NCBI RefSeq assembly: GCF_035325945.1
Contig: NZ_DAOKYX010000023.1
Span: forward strand, 1 to 45,469
Reading direction: 5' to 3'
DNA from: Parvibaculum sp035325945
Lineage (GTDB): Bacteria > Pseudomonadota > Alphaproteobacteria > Parvibaculales > Parvibaculaceae
DNA: 45,469 bases
Part shown: positions 7,132-15,288 of the stretch, one piece after another
How the letters are laid out: each line of letters opens with the position of its first letter
How positions within the stretch are numbered: the stretch's first letter is position 1
The notes under the pieces: model-generated
What the model was told of the DNA's origin: nothing
Databases searched by the model: none
The model's input: the letters and a program-made list of their open reading frames with translations, nothing else
Program-made: the position numbers and the translations under genes

Positions 7132-7527
7132 CTACTCGCGGCTCAGATGGGCAAGCGAGGCGCCATGCGCTTCCCAGTTCTGCCCGTCGAAGGGGCGGAT
7201 GGTGACCTCGCCGAATTCCGAGCGGTCGAGACAGCGGAAATTGACGCTCCAGCCGTCGGGATTTGAACGCGGCACATAGAAGGGTTTGACCCCGCAGACC
7301 GAGCAGAAGAGATGCCGCGCCGTGCCGGTGTTGAACCGGTACTCGGTGAGCCGCTCCTCGCCCGAGAGAATGCGAAAGCGCGAGGCCGGCACGATGAGAT
7401 GGAGATAGCCCGTCTTCGCGCAGATGGAGCAGTTGCAATCGTCGAGCACGATGTCACGCGCAGTCTCGACCTCGAAGGTCACCGCACCACAATGACATGC
7501 GCCCTTGTGCCAGTCTCTCTCGCTCAT
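7132..7527 (-). CDS. GFA/CENP-V family zinc-binding protein
   Basis: A 131-residue protein of the glutathione-dependent formaldehyde-activating (GFA) family. The zinc-binding cysteines are visible: C11 and C13 in GACHCG, C31/C33/C36 in CNCSIC, and C75/C78 in FCSVCG. Many members are annotated as formaldehyde-activating enzymes, but activity has been shown for only a few and has been disputed, so only the fold is claimed. It lies on the minus strand downstream of the sdhB terminator and is probably transcribed separately. Confidence 0.85.
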   Translation of the reverse strand: MSERDWHKGACHCGAVTFEVETARDIVLDDCNCSICAKTGYLHLIVPASRFRILSGEERLTEYRFNTGTARHLFCSVCGVKPFYVPRSNPDGWSVNFRCLDRSEFGEVTIRPFDGQNWEAHGASLAHLSRE

Positions 7528-7564
7528 GGCGCGACTATGCGATGGCGGAGTGCGGGTGGCAAAG

Positions 7565-7590
7565 AAAAAGGCCGCTCCGGGGAGCGGCCT
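7565..7590 (-). terminator. Rho-independent terminator of the sdh operon
   Basis: Read on the minus strand, AGGCCGCTC / GAGCGGCCT (7582-7590 and 7569-7577) form a 9-bp stem with a 4-base loop, followed by a T run (complement of A 7565-7569). It lies 23 bp after the sdhB stop codon. Confidence 0.88.
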
Positions 7591-7612
7591 CGTTCGGTCG
7601 CGGTGGCGGCGA

Positions 7613-8386
7613 TCAGGCCCGCCCGACCATCATCTTCTTGATCTCGGCAATGGCCTTGGCCGGGTTCAGACCCTTCGGGCAGGCCTTCGCGCAATTCATG
7701 ATGGTGTGGCAGCGATAGAGCTTGAAGGGGTCCTCGAGCTTGTCGAGGCGTTCCTGCGTCGCCTGATCGCGGCTGTCGACGAGCCAGCGATAGGCCTGCA
7801 GCAGCGCCGCCGGGCCGAGATAGCGGTCGCCGTTCCACCAGTAGGACGGGCAGGACGTCGAGCAGCAGGCGCAGAGAATGCACTCATAGAGCCCGTCGAG
7901 CTTCTCGCGATCCTCGTGGGATTGCAGCCATTCCTTCTTCGGCTCTTCGGTCTTGGTGTGGAGCCAGGGTTCGATGGAAGCGTGCTGCGCGTAGAAATTG
8001 GTCAGATCGGGCACGAGATCCTTCACGACCGGCATGTGCGGCAGCGGATAGATCCTCACATCGCCGTCGATCTCGTCGATGCCCTTGGTGCAGGCGAGCG
8101 TGTTCGCCCCGTCGATATTCATGGCGCAGGAGCCGCAAATGCCTTCACGGCAAGACCGGCGGAAGGTCAGCGTCTGATCGACCTCGTTCTTGATCTTGAT
8201 GAGGGCGTCGAGAACCATCGGCCCGCATTTGTCGAGATCGACCTCGAACGTGTCGATGCGCGGGTTCGCGGTGTCGTCGGGCGACCATCGGTAGACGCGG
8301 AACCGCTTGACGCGCGTCGCGCCTTCCGCCTTGAAGGTCTTGCCTTCCGTGGTCTGGGAATTCTTGGGCAGTGTGAGCTGAACCAT
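7613..8386 (-). CDS. sdhB: Succinate dehydrogenase iron-sulfur subunit
   Basis: A 257-residue SdhB. An N-terminal plant-type ferredoxin domain carries the [2Fe-2S] motif CREGICGSCAMNI. The C-terminal domain carries ILCACCSTSCP and NCAKACPKGLNP for the [4Fe-4S] and [3Fe-4S] clusters. It passes electrons from SdhA flavin to membrane quinone in Complex II. It is the last gene of sdhCDAB, 18 bp after sdhA, and is followed by a strong terminator. Confidence 0.98.
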   Translation of the reverse strand: MVQLTLPKNSQTTEGKTFKAEGATRVKRFRVYRWSPDDTANPRIDTFEVDLDKCGPMVLDALIKIKNEVDQTLTFRRSCREGICGSCAMNIDGANTLACTKGIDEIDGDVRIYPLPHMPVVKDLVPDLTNFYAQHASIEPWLHTKTEEPKKEWLQSHEDREKLDGLYECILCACCSTSCPSYWWNGDRYLGPAALLQAYRWLVDSRDQATQERLDKLEDPFKLYRCHTIMNCAKACPKGLNPAKAIAEIKKMMVGRA

Positions 8387-8404
8387 GATCGAACCCTTCG
8401 CGTC

Positions 8405-10195
8405 TCAGTAAACGCGCGCCTTCGGCTTGATGTACTCGATTTCGTCGGAAAGTGTGTAGGTGTGGACCGGGCGGTAATCGACGGCGGTCTTGCCCGTCTC
8501 GGTGTCGACCCAGCAAAGCGTGTGCTTCATCCAGTTATCGTCGTCGCGCTCGGGGAAATCCTCGCGGGCATGGGCGCCGCGGCTTTCCTTGCGGCCCACC
8601 GCGCCCTCGACGGTCGCGATCGCCTGAACGATGAGGTTGTCGAATTCCAGCGTCTCGATGAGATCGGAGTTCCAGATGAGCGAACGGTCGGTGACGCGGA
8701 TATCGGGAAGCTCCGCGAAAATCTCGGCCACGCGCCGCTTGCCTTCCTCCAGCGTCTCGCCGGTGCGGAAGACGGCGACGTCCTCCTGCATGGCGCGCTG
8801 CATCTTGAGGCGGAGCGCCGCTGTCGGCGTCTTGCCGTTCGCGTTGCGGAAGCGGTCGAGACGGGCGAGCGCGAAGTCGCCGGCGCCCTTCGGCAGCTCC
8901 GGCTGCGACTTCTGATCCTTGAGAAGCTCGGCGGCGCGGATGCCTGCCGCCCGGCCGAAGACCACGAGGTCGATGAGCGAGTTCGAGCCCAGACGGTTCG
9001 CGCCGTGAACCGAAACGCAGGCCGCCTCGCCGACCGCCATCAGGCCCGGCACCACCGTGTTCGGGTTGCCGTCCTTCAGCGTCAACACTTCGCCGTGATA
9101 GTTGGTCGGGATGCCGCCCATGTTGTAGTGGACGGTCGGCAGGACCGGGATCGGCTCCCTCGTCACGTCGACGCCCGCGAAAATGCGCGCCGATTCCGAA
9201 ATGCCGGGCAGACGTTCCTTCAGGATCGCCGGGTCGAGGTGATCGAGGTGAAGGAAGATGTGATCCTTGTGCGGACCGACGCCGCGTCCCTCGCGGATTT
9301 CGATCGTCATGGCGCGGCTGACGACGTCGCGCGAGGCAAGATCCTTGGCGGAAGGCGCATAACGCTCCATGAAGCGCTCGCCTTCCGAATTGACGAGATA
9401 GCCGCCTTCGCCGCGCGCGCCCTCGGTGATGAGGCAGCCCGAGCCGTAAATGCCGGTCGGGTGGAACTGCACGAACTCCATGTCCTGGAGCGCGAGCCCC
9501 GCGCGCAGCACCATCGCATTGCCGTCGCCGGTGCAGGTATGGGCGGAGGTGGCCGAGAAATAGGCGCGGCCATAGCCGCCCGTCGCCAGAATGACGATGC
9601 TGGAACGGAAGCGGTGCATCTCGCCCGTCGCCATGTCGAGCGCGACGACGCCGACGCAGCGGCCATTGTCCATGATGAGGTCGATGGCGAAATATTCGAC
9701 GAAGAACTGCGCCTTGTGGCGGACCGACTGGCCATAAAGCGTGTGCAGCATCGCATGGCCGGTGCGGTCGGCGGCGGCGCAGGTGCGCTGCGCGATGCCT
9801 TCACCGAAATTGGTCGTCATGCCGCCAAAGGGACGCTGATAGATCCGGCCGTCCTCGGTGCGGCTGAAGGGCACGCCGAAATGCTCAAGCTCGTAGACCG
9901 CGTCCGGCGCATGGCGGCAGAGATATTCGATCGCGTCCTGATCGCCGAGCCAGTCCGACCCCTTCACGGTGTCGTACATGTGCCAGCGCCAGTCGTCCGG
10001 CCCCATATTGCCGAGCGAGGCGGCGACACCGCCCTGCGCCGCGACCGTGTGGCTGCGCGTCGGAAAGACCTTTGTGATGTTCGCGGTCTTGAGGCCGCGC
10101 TCGACGCAGCCGAGCGTCGCGCGCAGTCCCGCGCCACCGGCGCCCACCACCACCACATCGAATGTATGATCGTTGAAGCTGTAACTCGCGGTCAT
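8405..10195 (-). CDS. sdhA: Succinate dehydrogenase flavoprotein subunit
   Basis: A 596-residue SdhA, full length. It has the FAD dinucleotide-binding motif VVVGAGGAGLRA near residue 15, the covalent-flavin histidine segment SHTVAAQGG, and the conserved HGANRLGSNSLIDLVVFGR. It oxidises succinate to fumarate in the TCA cycle at the inner face of the membrane. It lies 20 bp after sdhD and 18 bp before sdhB. Confidence 0.98.
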   Translation of the reverse strand: MTASYSFNDHTFDVVVVGAGGAGLRATLGCVERGLKTANITKVFPTRSHTVAAQGGVAASLGNMGPDDWRWHMYDTVKGSDWLGDQDAIEYLCRHAPDAVYELEHFGVPFSRTEDGRIYQRPFGGMTTNFGEGIAQRTCAAADRTGHAMLHTLYGQSVRHKAQFFVEYFAIDLIMDNGRCVGVVALDMATGEMHRFRSSIVILATGGYGRAYFSATSAHTCTGDGNAMVLRAGLALQDMEFVQFHPTGIYGSGCLITEGARGEGGYLVNSEGERFMERYAPSAKDLASRDVVSRAMTIEIREGRGVGPHKDHIFLHLDHLDPAILKERLPGISESARIFAGVDVTREPIPVLPTVHYNMGGIPTNYHGEVLTLKDGNPNTVVPGLMAVGEAACVSVHGANRLGSNSLIDLVVFGRAAGIRAAELLKDQKSQPELPKGAGDFALARLDRFRNANGKTPTAALRLKMQRAMQEDVAVFRTGETLEEGKRRVAEIFAELPDIRVTDRSLIWNSDLIETLEFDNLIVQAIATVEGAVGRKESRGAHAREDFPERDDDNWMKHTLCWVDTETGKTAVDYRPVHTYTLSDEIEYIKPKARVY

Positions 10196-10215
10196 GGGAC
10201 TTGCTCGTGAAATGA

Positions 10216-10563
10216 TCAGAAACCGATGAGGATTTTCAGCGCCGCGTAGATGCTGCCGAGAACGACCGCCGCACAGAAAAGGAAATTGCCCGTCTTCGAC
10301 AGTTTGTGGAGGGTGCTGTCCTGCACATAGTCGTCGATGATCTCGTTCATGCCGATGCGCATATGGACCGCCGTCGCGATGACGAGGAGGACGACAACGC
10401 CCGCCACCAGCGGATTGGCGAGGCAGGCGCGCGCCGTCTCATAGTCGCTGCCCGCGAGCGCGACGACGAGAGCGACGAAAATCAGCCCGAGCGGGACGAG
10501 CGCGAACGCCGTCAGGCGCTGGCGGCGGAAATCGCGGGTTGCGGATTTTCCGGACTGGGCCAT
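10216..10563 (-). CDS. sdhD: Succinate dehydrogenase membrane anchor subunit
   Basis: A 115-residue membrane protein with three hydrophobic helices and the SdhD-type segment HMRIGMNEIIDDYV, which contains the conserved His and the quinone-site DY. With SdhC it anchors the catalytic subunits and binds quinone and heme b. Its ATG overlaps the sdhC stop by one base (TGATG), a sign of translational coupling. Confidence 0.93.
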   Translation of the reverse strand: MAQSGKSATRDFRRQRLTAFALVPLGLIFVALVVALAGSDYETARACLANPLVAGVVVLLVIATAVHMRIGMNEIIDDYVQDSTLHKLSKTGNFLFCAAVVLGSIYAALKILIGF

Positions 10564-10967
10564 CAGAACACCCCCTTGAGGGAAAGAGCCACGACCCAGA
10601 CGGCGATCGTGCTCACGAAAGCGATGATGAGCGCAGCCCAGCTCAGCATGTCCGCCTTGCGAAGCTCGAAGCCCTGGATGCGGTCCCAGATGAGATAGCG
10701 GATACCGCTGAAGAGATGGTGGAGCAGCGCCCAGCTATAGCCGAAGAGCACGAGGCGGCCGATCCACGAGCCGGCGACATCCTGGAAGAGCGCATAGGCT
10801 TCGGGGCCCGTCGCCGCCGCCACAAGCCACCAGACGAGAAGCGCCGTACCGAAATAAAGCGCGCCGCCCGTGATGCGGTGGACGATCGACATCGTCATGG
10901 TGATTGTGAAGCGATAAATCTGAAGATGCGGCGAAAGCGGCCGCGCGACCTGTTGCGTCTTAGCCAT
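10563..10967 (-). CDS. sdhC: Succinate dehydrogenase cytochrome b556 subunit
   Basis: A 134-residue SdhC with the family start RPLSPHLQIYR, the SIVHRITG segment near residue 30 (quinone-site Ser and Arg), and HHLFSGIRYLIWD near residue 82, which holds the heme-ligand histidine. Three transmembrane helices are evident. The ATG at 10967 was chosen because it gives this canonical N-terminus; the frame stays open far upstream but without SdhC-like sequence. It is the first gene of sdhCDAB. Confidence 0.95.
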   Translation of the reverse strand: MAKTQQVARPLSPHLQIYRFTITMTMSIVHRITGGALYFGTALLVWWLVAAATGPEAYALFQDVAGSWIGRLVLFGYSWALLHHLFSGIRYLIWDRIQGFELRKADMLSWAALIIAFVSTIAVWVVALSLKGVF

Positions 10968-11290
10968 CTCAAGGTCCCCGAATGGGTCTGCGGGTGGGCT
11001 GTGATGTTTGTTGTTTATCCCCTGATTCCCCCGAACGCAAATGCGGAGACAGGGCGCGCGCGGCAGGCTCCGCGCGCCTGAGCTGTTTTGCGAATCGTTC
11101 TCACACAAGCGTCGAGCCGGCCCGGCCCCCCGTCGGGCCCGCGCAATGCGCTTTGCGCGGATGGGAGACCCGCTAACCCCATGAACCCGCAACGTCAGCC
11201 CCACTTCCGCAACAGGCATTGCGCGGGTGGAGAATTGTCGCCGATCCGCAAATCTCCAAAACCTCGCCGAAGCAGAGGAGACGAACGGCC
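10968..11290. other. Divergent promoter region between sdhC and a thioesterase gene
   Basis: A 323-bp region without a supported gene. It holds an 8-bp inverted repeat CCGCGCAA (11139-11146) / TTGCGCGG (11153-11160) and a GC-rich stretch before it. On the minus strand, TTGCGT (11035-11040) and TAAACA (11012-11017), 17 bp apart, are a weak promoter candidate for sdhC; each matches only about half of the consensus. No recognised operator was found. Confidence 0.3.
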
Positions 11291-11743
11291 ATGACCGCAC
11301 CATCGAACGAAAAAGAAGTCCTCGAACAGCTCACCCGAACGCTCGAGGAGCAGCCCTTCGCCCGACTCGTGGGGACGAAGATCACGCATGTCGAGCGGGG
11401 CCGGGTGGAGCTCACGGTGGAGAACCGGCCCGAGCTTGCCCAGCAGGCAGGTTTCCTTCACGGCGGGGTCATCGGCTATCTCGCTGACAATAGCTGCGCC
11501 TTCGCGGCGGGCACGGTCCGGCCGGAGGGCGCGGCGGGGCTCGTCACCTCGGAGTACAAGGTGAACATCCTGCGGCCGGCGACCGGCACGCGCGTCATCG
11601 CCCGGAGCGAGGTCGTCCGCGCGGGCCGCATCCAGTGCGTCGCCGAAGCGCGCATCTATTGCGACGAGGGAGGCGAGGAAAAGCTCGTCGCCATCGCGCT
11701 CGCGACCCTCGTCTATGTCTATGGCAATGCGAAAGCGGTCTGA
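11291..11743 (+). CDS. PaaI-family hotdog thioesterase
   Basis: A 150-residue single-domain hotdog protein with the PaaI/YdiI-type motif FLHGGVIGYLADN near residues 55-67, where the Gly-rich loop and the acidic residue form the active site. Members hydrolyse acyl- or aryl-CoA thioesters. The ATG at 11291 follows GAGGAGACG; the frame also opens upstream at 11219, but that part is not family-like. It lies next to CoA-thioester enzymes (malyl-CoA lyase, mesaconyl-CoA hydratase), but the substrate is not known. Confidence 0.85.
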   Translation: MTAPSNEKEVLEQLTRTLEEQPFARLVGTKITHVERGRVELTVENRPELAQQAGFLHGGVIGYLADNSCAFAAGTVRPEGAAGLVTSEYKVNILRPATGTRVIARSEVVRAGRIQCVAEARIYCDEGGEEKLVAIALATLVYVYGNAKAV

Positions 11744-11749
11744 GCCGCC

Positions 11750-12322
11750 TCAGAAGGCGATGTCCGGCACGCCGAAGCCGATATCGAGCCAGTGCCAGAC
11801 GGTCGAATGTTCGACGCGATCGATATGTGGCTTCGGCGCAAAGGTGCCGAGCTCGAAATTCACATAGATGACGATGTGATCGGCCACGTCCTTGCCCTTC
11901 GAGATCGGCAGGATCGTGTATTCGTATGGCATGGAGCCGCCCTCGGCGATGCTTGCCGGCGTGATCTGCCAGAGGCCGCATGGCTGCTTGAGACATGCCA
12001 TGACGCAATCATAGGCAAGCTGCCTGATCGACGGATCGGCAAGCTCCAGATAATCGACCCCGGTAAGATCGGTTTTGAGAAAATCGAAGAAGCCCGAGCC
12101 GACGAGCCTGAAGGGCAGCGCCATCCGATGCGGATCGGGCTCGATGATCGCAAACCAGCGAGCGAATTTCGCGAAATGCTTGAGGTCGATATCGCTGCGG
12201 TCGGGATAGGGCGCCTCGCCCCTCGCCGCCTCCCACGCCTCCTCGAAGGCGACGCTCAGCGCCGAGCGCATCGCGGGCGCTTTGGGAGCGGCTGAACCCT
12301 TTCCTGAACTCGATGTAAACAT
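11750..12322 (-). CDS. PAS-domain (PAS_5 type) protein
   Basis: A 190-residue protein of a family common in alphaproteobacteria. A single PAS_5-like domain spans most of it, with typical segments FRLVGSGFFDFLKTDLTG, GGSMPYEYTILPI and a C-terminal WHWLDIGFGVP. No output domain follows. Function is unknown; a sensory or ligand-binding role is plausible. The ATG at 12322 is preferred over a GTG at 12337. It lies 6 bp from the convergent thioesterase gene and 72 bp downstream of the mesaconyl-CoA hydratase gene on the same strand. Confidence 0.75.
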   Translation of the reverse strand: MFTSSSGKGSAAPKAPAMRSALSVAFEEAWEAARGEAPYPDRSDIDLKHFAKFARWFAIIEPDPHRMALPFRLVGSGFFDFLKTDLTGVDYLELADPSIRQLAYDCVMACLKQPCGLWQITPASIAEGGSMPYEYTILPISKGKDVADHIVIYVNFELGTFAPKPHIDRVEHSTVWHWLDIGFGVPDIAF

Positions 12323-12394
12323 GGATCGCCCAATCACGTTGATACGAGCTTAACCACTTGTCCTGAACGAAACATGAAGGGCGCTCTGGGGGCG

Positions 12395-13444
12395 TCAGCG
12401 TCTCGGCATGAAGACCCAGTAGTCCAGATCAAGAATGACGCCTTCGGCATAGCCCCTTTCGAGCGCGCCCGGAAAATCGCTGCAGGGCAGATCTCTGGTC
12501 GCGATCGTGCGGATGCGGAGCGCGCCGAGATCGTCGCGATCGGCAATCGGTTCCTTCGCCAGAACCTCCGACCATGCAAAGACCGTATTGCCCGCAAAAC
12601 ACGGCGCGACATGCCGCCCGCCATTGATCGCGGCAACGAGCGCCGCATTGCCCAGCCCGTTGAAACTCAGCGCGCGGGCAAGCGAGATCACATGACCGCC
12701 ATAGATGAGGCGGCGGCCGAAGCGGCCCTGCCCTTCCGTGAACTGATTGAAATGAACCTTCGCGGTGTTCTGATAGAGGCGCGTCGCCATCATGTGCTCG
12801 GCTTCCTCGATGGTGACGCCGTCGACATGATCGATCTTCTCGCCCGCCTCGTAATCGTCCCAGAGATGGGGCGAACCGGAGGCGATTGTATCGAACTCCT
12901 TGAAATTCGTGCCCGAAGGCGCTGCAAGAGCTTTCGCATCAACGGCGGCGGGAAGCTGCGACACGTCGGTTTCCGGCGCGGGCGCGGCCTTGTCGCGCTT
13001 CCGCACCATCACCCAGCGCACATAGTCGAGAACCGTCTCGCCCCTCTGGTTGCGGCCCGTCGAGCGCACATAGACGACGCCCGTCGCGCCGTCCGAATTC
13101 TGCTTGAGGCCGATGACCTCGGACGTCGCGGAAAGCGTGTCGCCCGGAAAGACGGGCTTCAGGAAGCGGCAGTCCGCATAGCCGAGATTGGCCACCGCAT
13201 TGAGCGAGATGTCGGGCACCGTCTTGCCGAAGACGATGTGAAAGACGAGCATGTCGTCGAGCGGTGATTGCGCATAGCCGGCCTTGCGCGCAACCTCGTC
13301 GGAGGATTGCAGCGAAAAGCGCGAACCGAAAAATGCCTGATAGAGCGCGCGGTCGCCCTCCGTCACGGTGCGCGGCGTCGCATGATCGAGCACCTGCCCG
13401 ACCTTGAAATCCTCGAAGAAGTTTCCGGCGTTCGTTTTCGTCAT
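12395..13444 (-). CDS. mch: Mesaconyl-CoA hydratase (beta-methylmalyl-CoA dehydratase)
   Basis: A 349-residue protein with two MaoC-like hotdog halves (about residues 1-150 and 190-349). Length and adjacency to a malyl-CoA lyase gene match mesaconyl-CoA hydratase of the ethylmalonyl-CoA pathway, which interconverts mesaconyl-C1-CoA and beta-methylmalyl-CoA. The start ATG overlaps the stop of the lyase gene by 4 bp (ATGA), so the two are coupled, with the lyase first. Other pathway genes (ccr, ecm, mcd) are not in the window. A generic MaoC dehydratase is the alternative, less likely given the neighbour. Confidence 0.85.
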   Translation of the reverse strand: MTKTNAGNFFEDFKVGQVLDHATPRTVTEGDRALYQAFFGSRFSLQSSDEVARKAGYAQSPLDDMLVFHIVFGKTVPDISLNAVANLGYADCRFLKPVFPGDTLSATSEVIGLKQNSDGATGVVYVRSTGRNQRGETVLDYVRWVMVRKRDKAAPAPETDVSQLPAAVDAKALAAPSGTNFKEFDTIASGSPHLWDDYEAGEKIDHVDGVTIEEAEHMMATRLYQNTAKVHFNQFTEGQGRFGRRLIYGGHVISLARALSFNGLGNAALVAAINGGRHVAPCFAGNTVFAWSEVLAKEPIADRDDLGALRIRTIATRDLPCSDFPGALERGYAEGVILDLDYWVFMPRR

Positions 13445-14331
13445 GCCTCAAGCTCCGCGATGGCATCGGCAATGGCGACGGTGCGCCTTGCGATTTCCGC
13501 ATGAAGAATTTCGACCATGCGGCCCTCGACCTTGAGCACGCCCTTGCCCTTGTTCTCCGGCAGCTCGAAGGCCTCGATCGTCTTCCGCGCGAAGGCGACG
13601 GTTTCGGGATCGGGCGAGAAGATGCGGTTGCAAGGGGCGACCTGCGAGGGATGGATGAGCGTCTTGCCGTCGAAGCCCATGTCGCGGCCCTGCTCGCAGA
13701 TGGCGACGAAGCCCTGCTCGTCCTTGATGTCATTATGGACGCCGTCGAGCGCGACGATGCCATAGGCCCGAGCCGCGATGATCGAAAGGCCGAGCGAGGC
13801 GAGCATCGGCACGCGGTCCGGCGTGTGTGCGGCGCGAAGCTCCTTGGCGATGTCGTTGGTGCCCATGACCCAGACGGACATGCGCGAGCCCGCCTCCTGC
13901 GCCTTCGCCGCGATAGACTGGATGTTGAGGATCGCAAGCGGCGTCTCGATCATGCACCAGAGCTGCAAGCCGTCCTTCGCCCCGGCCGCCGTCAGCGCGG
14001 CTTCGGCGCGCGCAACGTCCCCGGCGGAATTGATCTTGGGAACGAGAATGGCGTCCGGGCCCGCCGCGACCGCGGCCTTGATGTCGTCGATGCCCCAGGG
14101 CGTATCGAGCCCGTTCACGCGAATGACGATTTCACGCTTGCCATAACCGCCTTGCGCGACGGCGCCGATCACCTGCGCCCGCGCTTCTTCCTTCGCGTCC
14201 GGCGCCACGGCGTCCTCGAGATCGAGGATCAGCGCGTCAGCGGGAATCTCCCGCGCTTTTTCCATCGCGCGCGCATTCGATCCGGGCATGTAAAGCACGC
14301 TGCGGCGCGGACGGGCATTAATCAGGGACAT
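13441..14331 (-). CDS. mcl1: L-malyl-CoA/beta-methylmalyl-CoA lyase
   Basis: A 296-residue HpcH/HpaI-family TIM-barrel lyase. LDLEDAVAPDAKEEAR near residues 36-51 and WCMIETPLAIL hold conserved Asp/Glu/Arg residues that bind CoA ester and Mg2+. It splits beta-methylmalyl-CoA to glyoxylate and propionyl-CoA, and malyl-CoA to glyoxylate and acetyl-CoA. The ATG at 14331 follows GGAGAGAG. The frame stays open far upstream through pdxY, but that part is antisense to a real gene. Its stop overlaps the start of mch. Confidence 0.9.
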   Translation of the reverse strand: MSLINARPRRSVLYMPGSNARAMEKAREIPADALILDLEDAVAPDAKEEARAQVIGAVAQGGYGKREIVIRVNGLDTPWGIDDIKAAVAAGPDAILVPKINSAGDVARAEAALTAAGAKDGLQLWCMIETPLAILNIQSIAAKAQEAGSRMSVWVMGTNDIAKELRAAHTPDRVPMLASLGLSIIAARAYGIVALDGVHNDIKDEQGFVAICEQGRDMGFDGKTLIHPSQVAPCNRIFSPDPETVAFARKTIEAFELPENKGKGVLKVEGRMVEILHAEIARRTVAIADAIAELEA

Positions 14332-14439
14332 GACTCTCTCCAGCGTCGGAAGTTCTCGCGGATACGGAATGCGGACACTATAAATCTTGTGGGGACGTGT
14401 GAAGCGGAATTGCGGGGGCTCGCTGCATGAGGAGTACGC

Positions 14440-15285
14440 ATGGCGACGATCCTTTCCATCTCGAGCCAGGTCGTCTATGGGGCGGTCGGAAATTCCGCCG
14501 GCGCATTTGCGATGCAGCGGCTCGGCCACGAGGTCTGGCAGGTGCCGACCGTGCTTCTCGCTCATCATCCGGGTTACGGCAGCTTCGAGGGCGAGCTTCT
14601 CGGTGAGGAACTGATCGAGCGGCTGGTGCGCGCGCTCGACGAACGGGGCTGGCTTTCGCGCTGCGACGCCATCTTCTCCGGCTATCTCGCCAATGCCGAA
14701 CAGGCGGGCGCCGTCGCCGATGCGGTCGCGCGCGTGAAGTCCGCCAATCCGAAGGCGCTTCATCTTTGCGACCCGATCATGGGCGACGAAAACGGCGCCT
14801 ATGTGAGCGGCGCCGTCGAAGCCGCGCAGGCCGCGCTCGCGCTCCGCGCCGACATCGTGACACCGAACTGGTTCGAATTCGCGCGGCTTGCTGGCGAAGA
14901 GCCCGCCGATATCCGCGCCGCCATTCCCCTTGCGCGCAAGCTCGGCCCGAAAATCGTCACCATCACCTCGGCGCCCGCGCCCAAGGGCCGCATATCGAAC
15001 CTCGCGGTCGAAGACAGGAAAGCCTATCGCGCCGAGACGGCGAGATATTCGGCCACCGACGATGCGATGACGCCAAAGGGCACGGGCGATCTCTTCGCCG
15101 CCATCTTTCTCTCGCGGCTCCTGAGCGGCGTGGCGGTGCCGCAGGCGCTCGCGCGCGCCTCCGCATGCTCGGCGGCTCTCATCCGCTCGAGCGTCGAGGC
15201 CGGCCGTGGCGAGCTTGCGCTCGCGCACGACCAGGCAATGATCTGGGATCCGGGCCTGCCGCCCAATATCGAGGTTTTCGCCTGA
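14440..15285 (+). CDS. pdxY: Pyridoxal kinase
   Basis: A 281-residue ribokinase-fold kinase of the PdxY/PdxK group. The start ILSISSQVVYGAVGNSA, the segment CDPIMGD and the anion-hole/catalytic motif GTGDLFAAIFL match pyridoxal kinases, which make pyridoxal 5'-phosphate from pyridoxal in the salvage route. It is transcribed divergently from the malyl-CoA lyase gene across 108 bp and converges with asd, with 3 bp between stops. PdxY and PdxK are hard to separate by eye. Confidence 0.93.
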   Translation: MATILSISSQVVYGAVGNSAGAFAMQRLGHEVWQVPTVLLAHHPGYGSFEGELLGEELIERLVRALDERGWLSRCDAIFSGYLANAEQAGAVADAVARVKSANPKALHLCDPIMGDENGAYVSGAVEAAQAALALRADIVTPNWFEFARLAGEEPADIRAAIPLARKLGPKIVTITSAPAPKGRISNLAVEDRKAYRAETARYSATDDAMTPKGTGDLFAAIFLSRLLSGVAVPQALARASACSAALIRSSVEAGRGELALAHDQAMIWDPGLPPNIEVFA

Positions 15286-15288
15286 GCC

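Noticed and set aside
7505..10210. A 901-codon open frame antisense to sdhB and sdhA
   Set aside because: High-GC codon bias keeps the opposite strand open. The sdhA and sdhB motifs are complete on the minus strand and the antisense translation has no recognisable domain.
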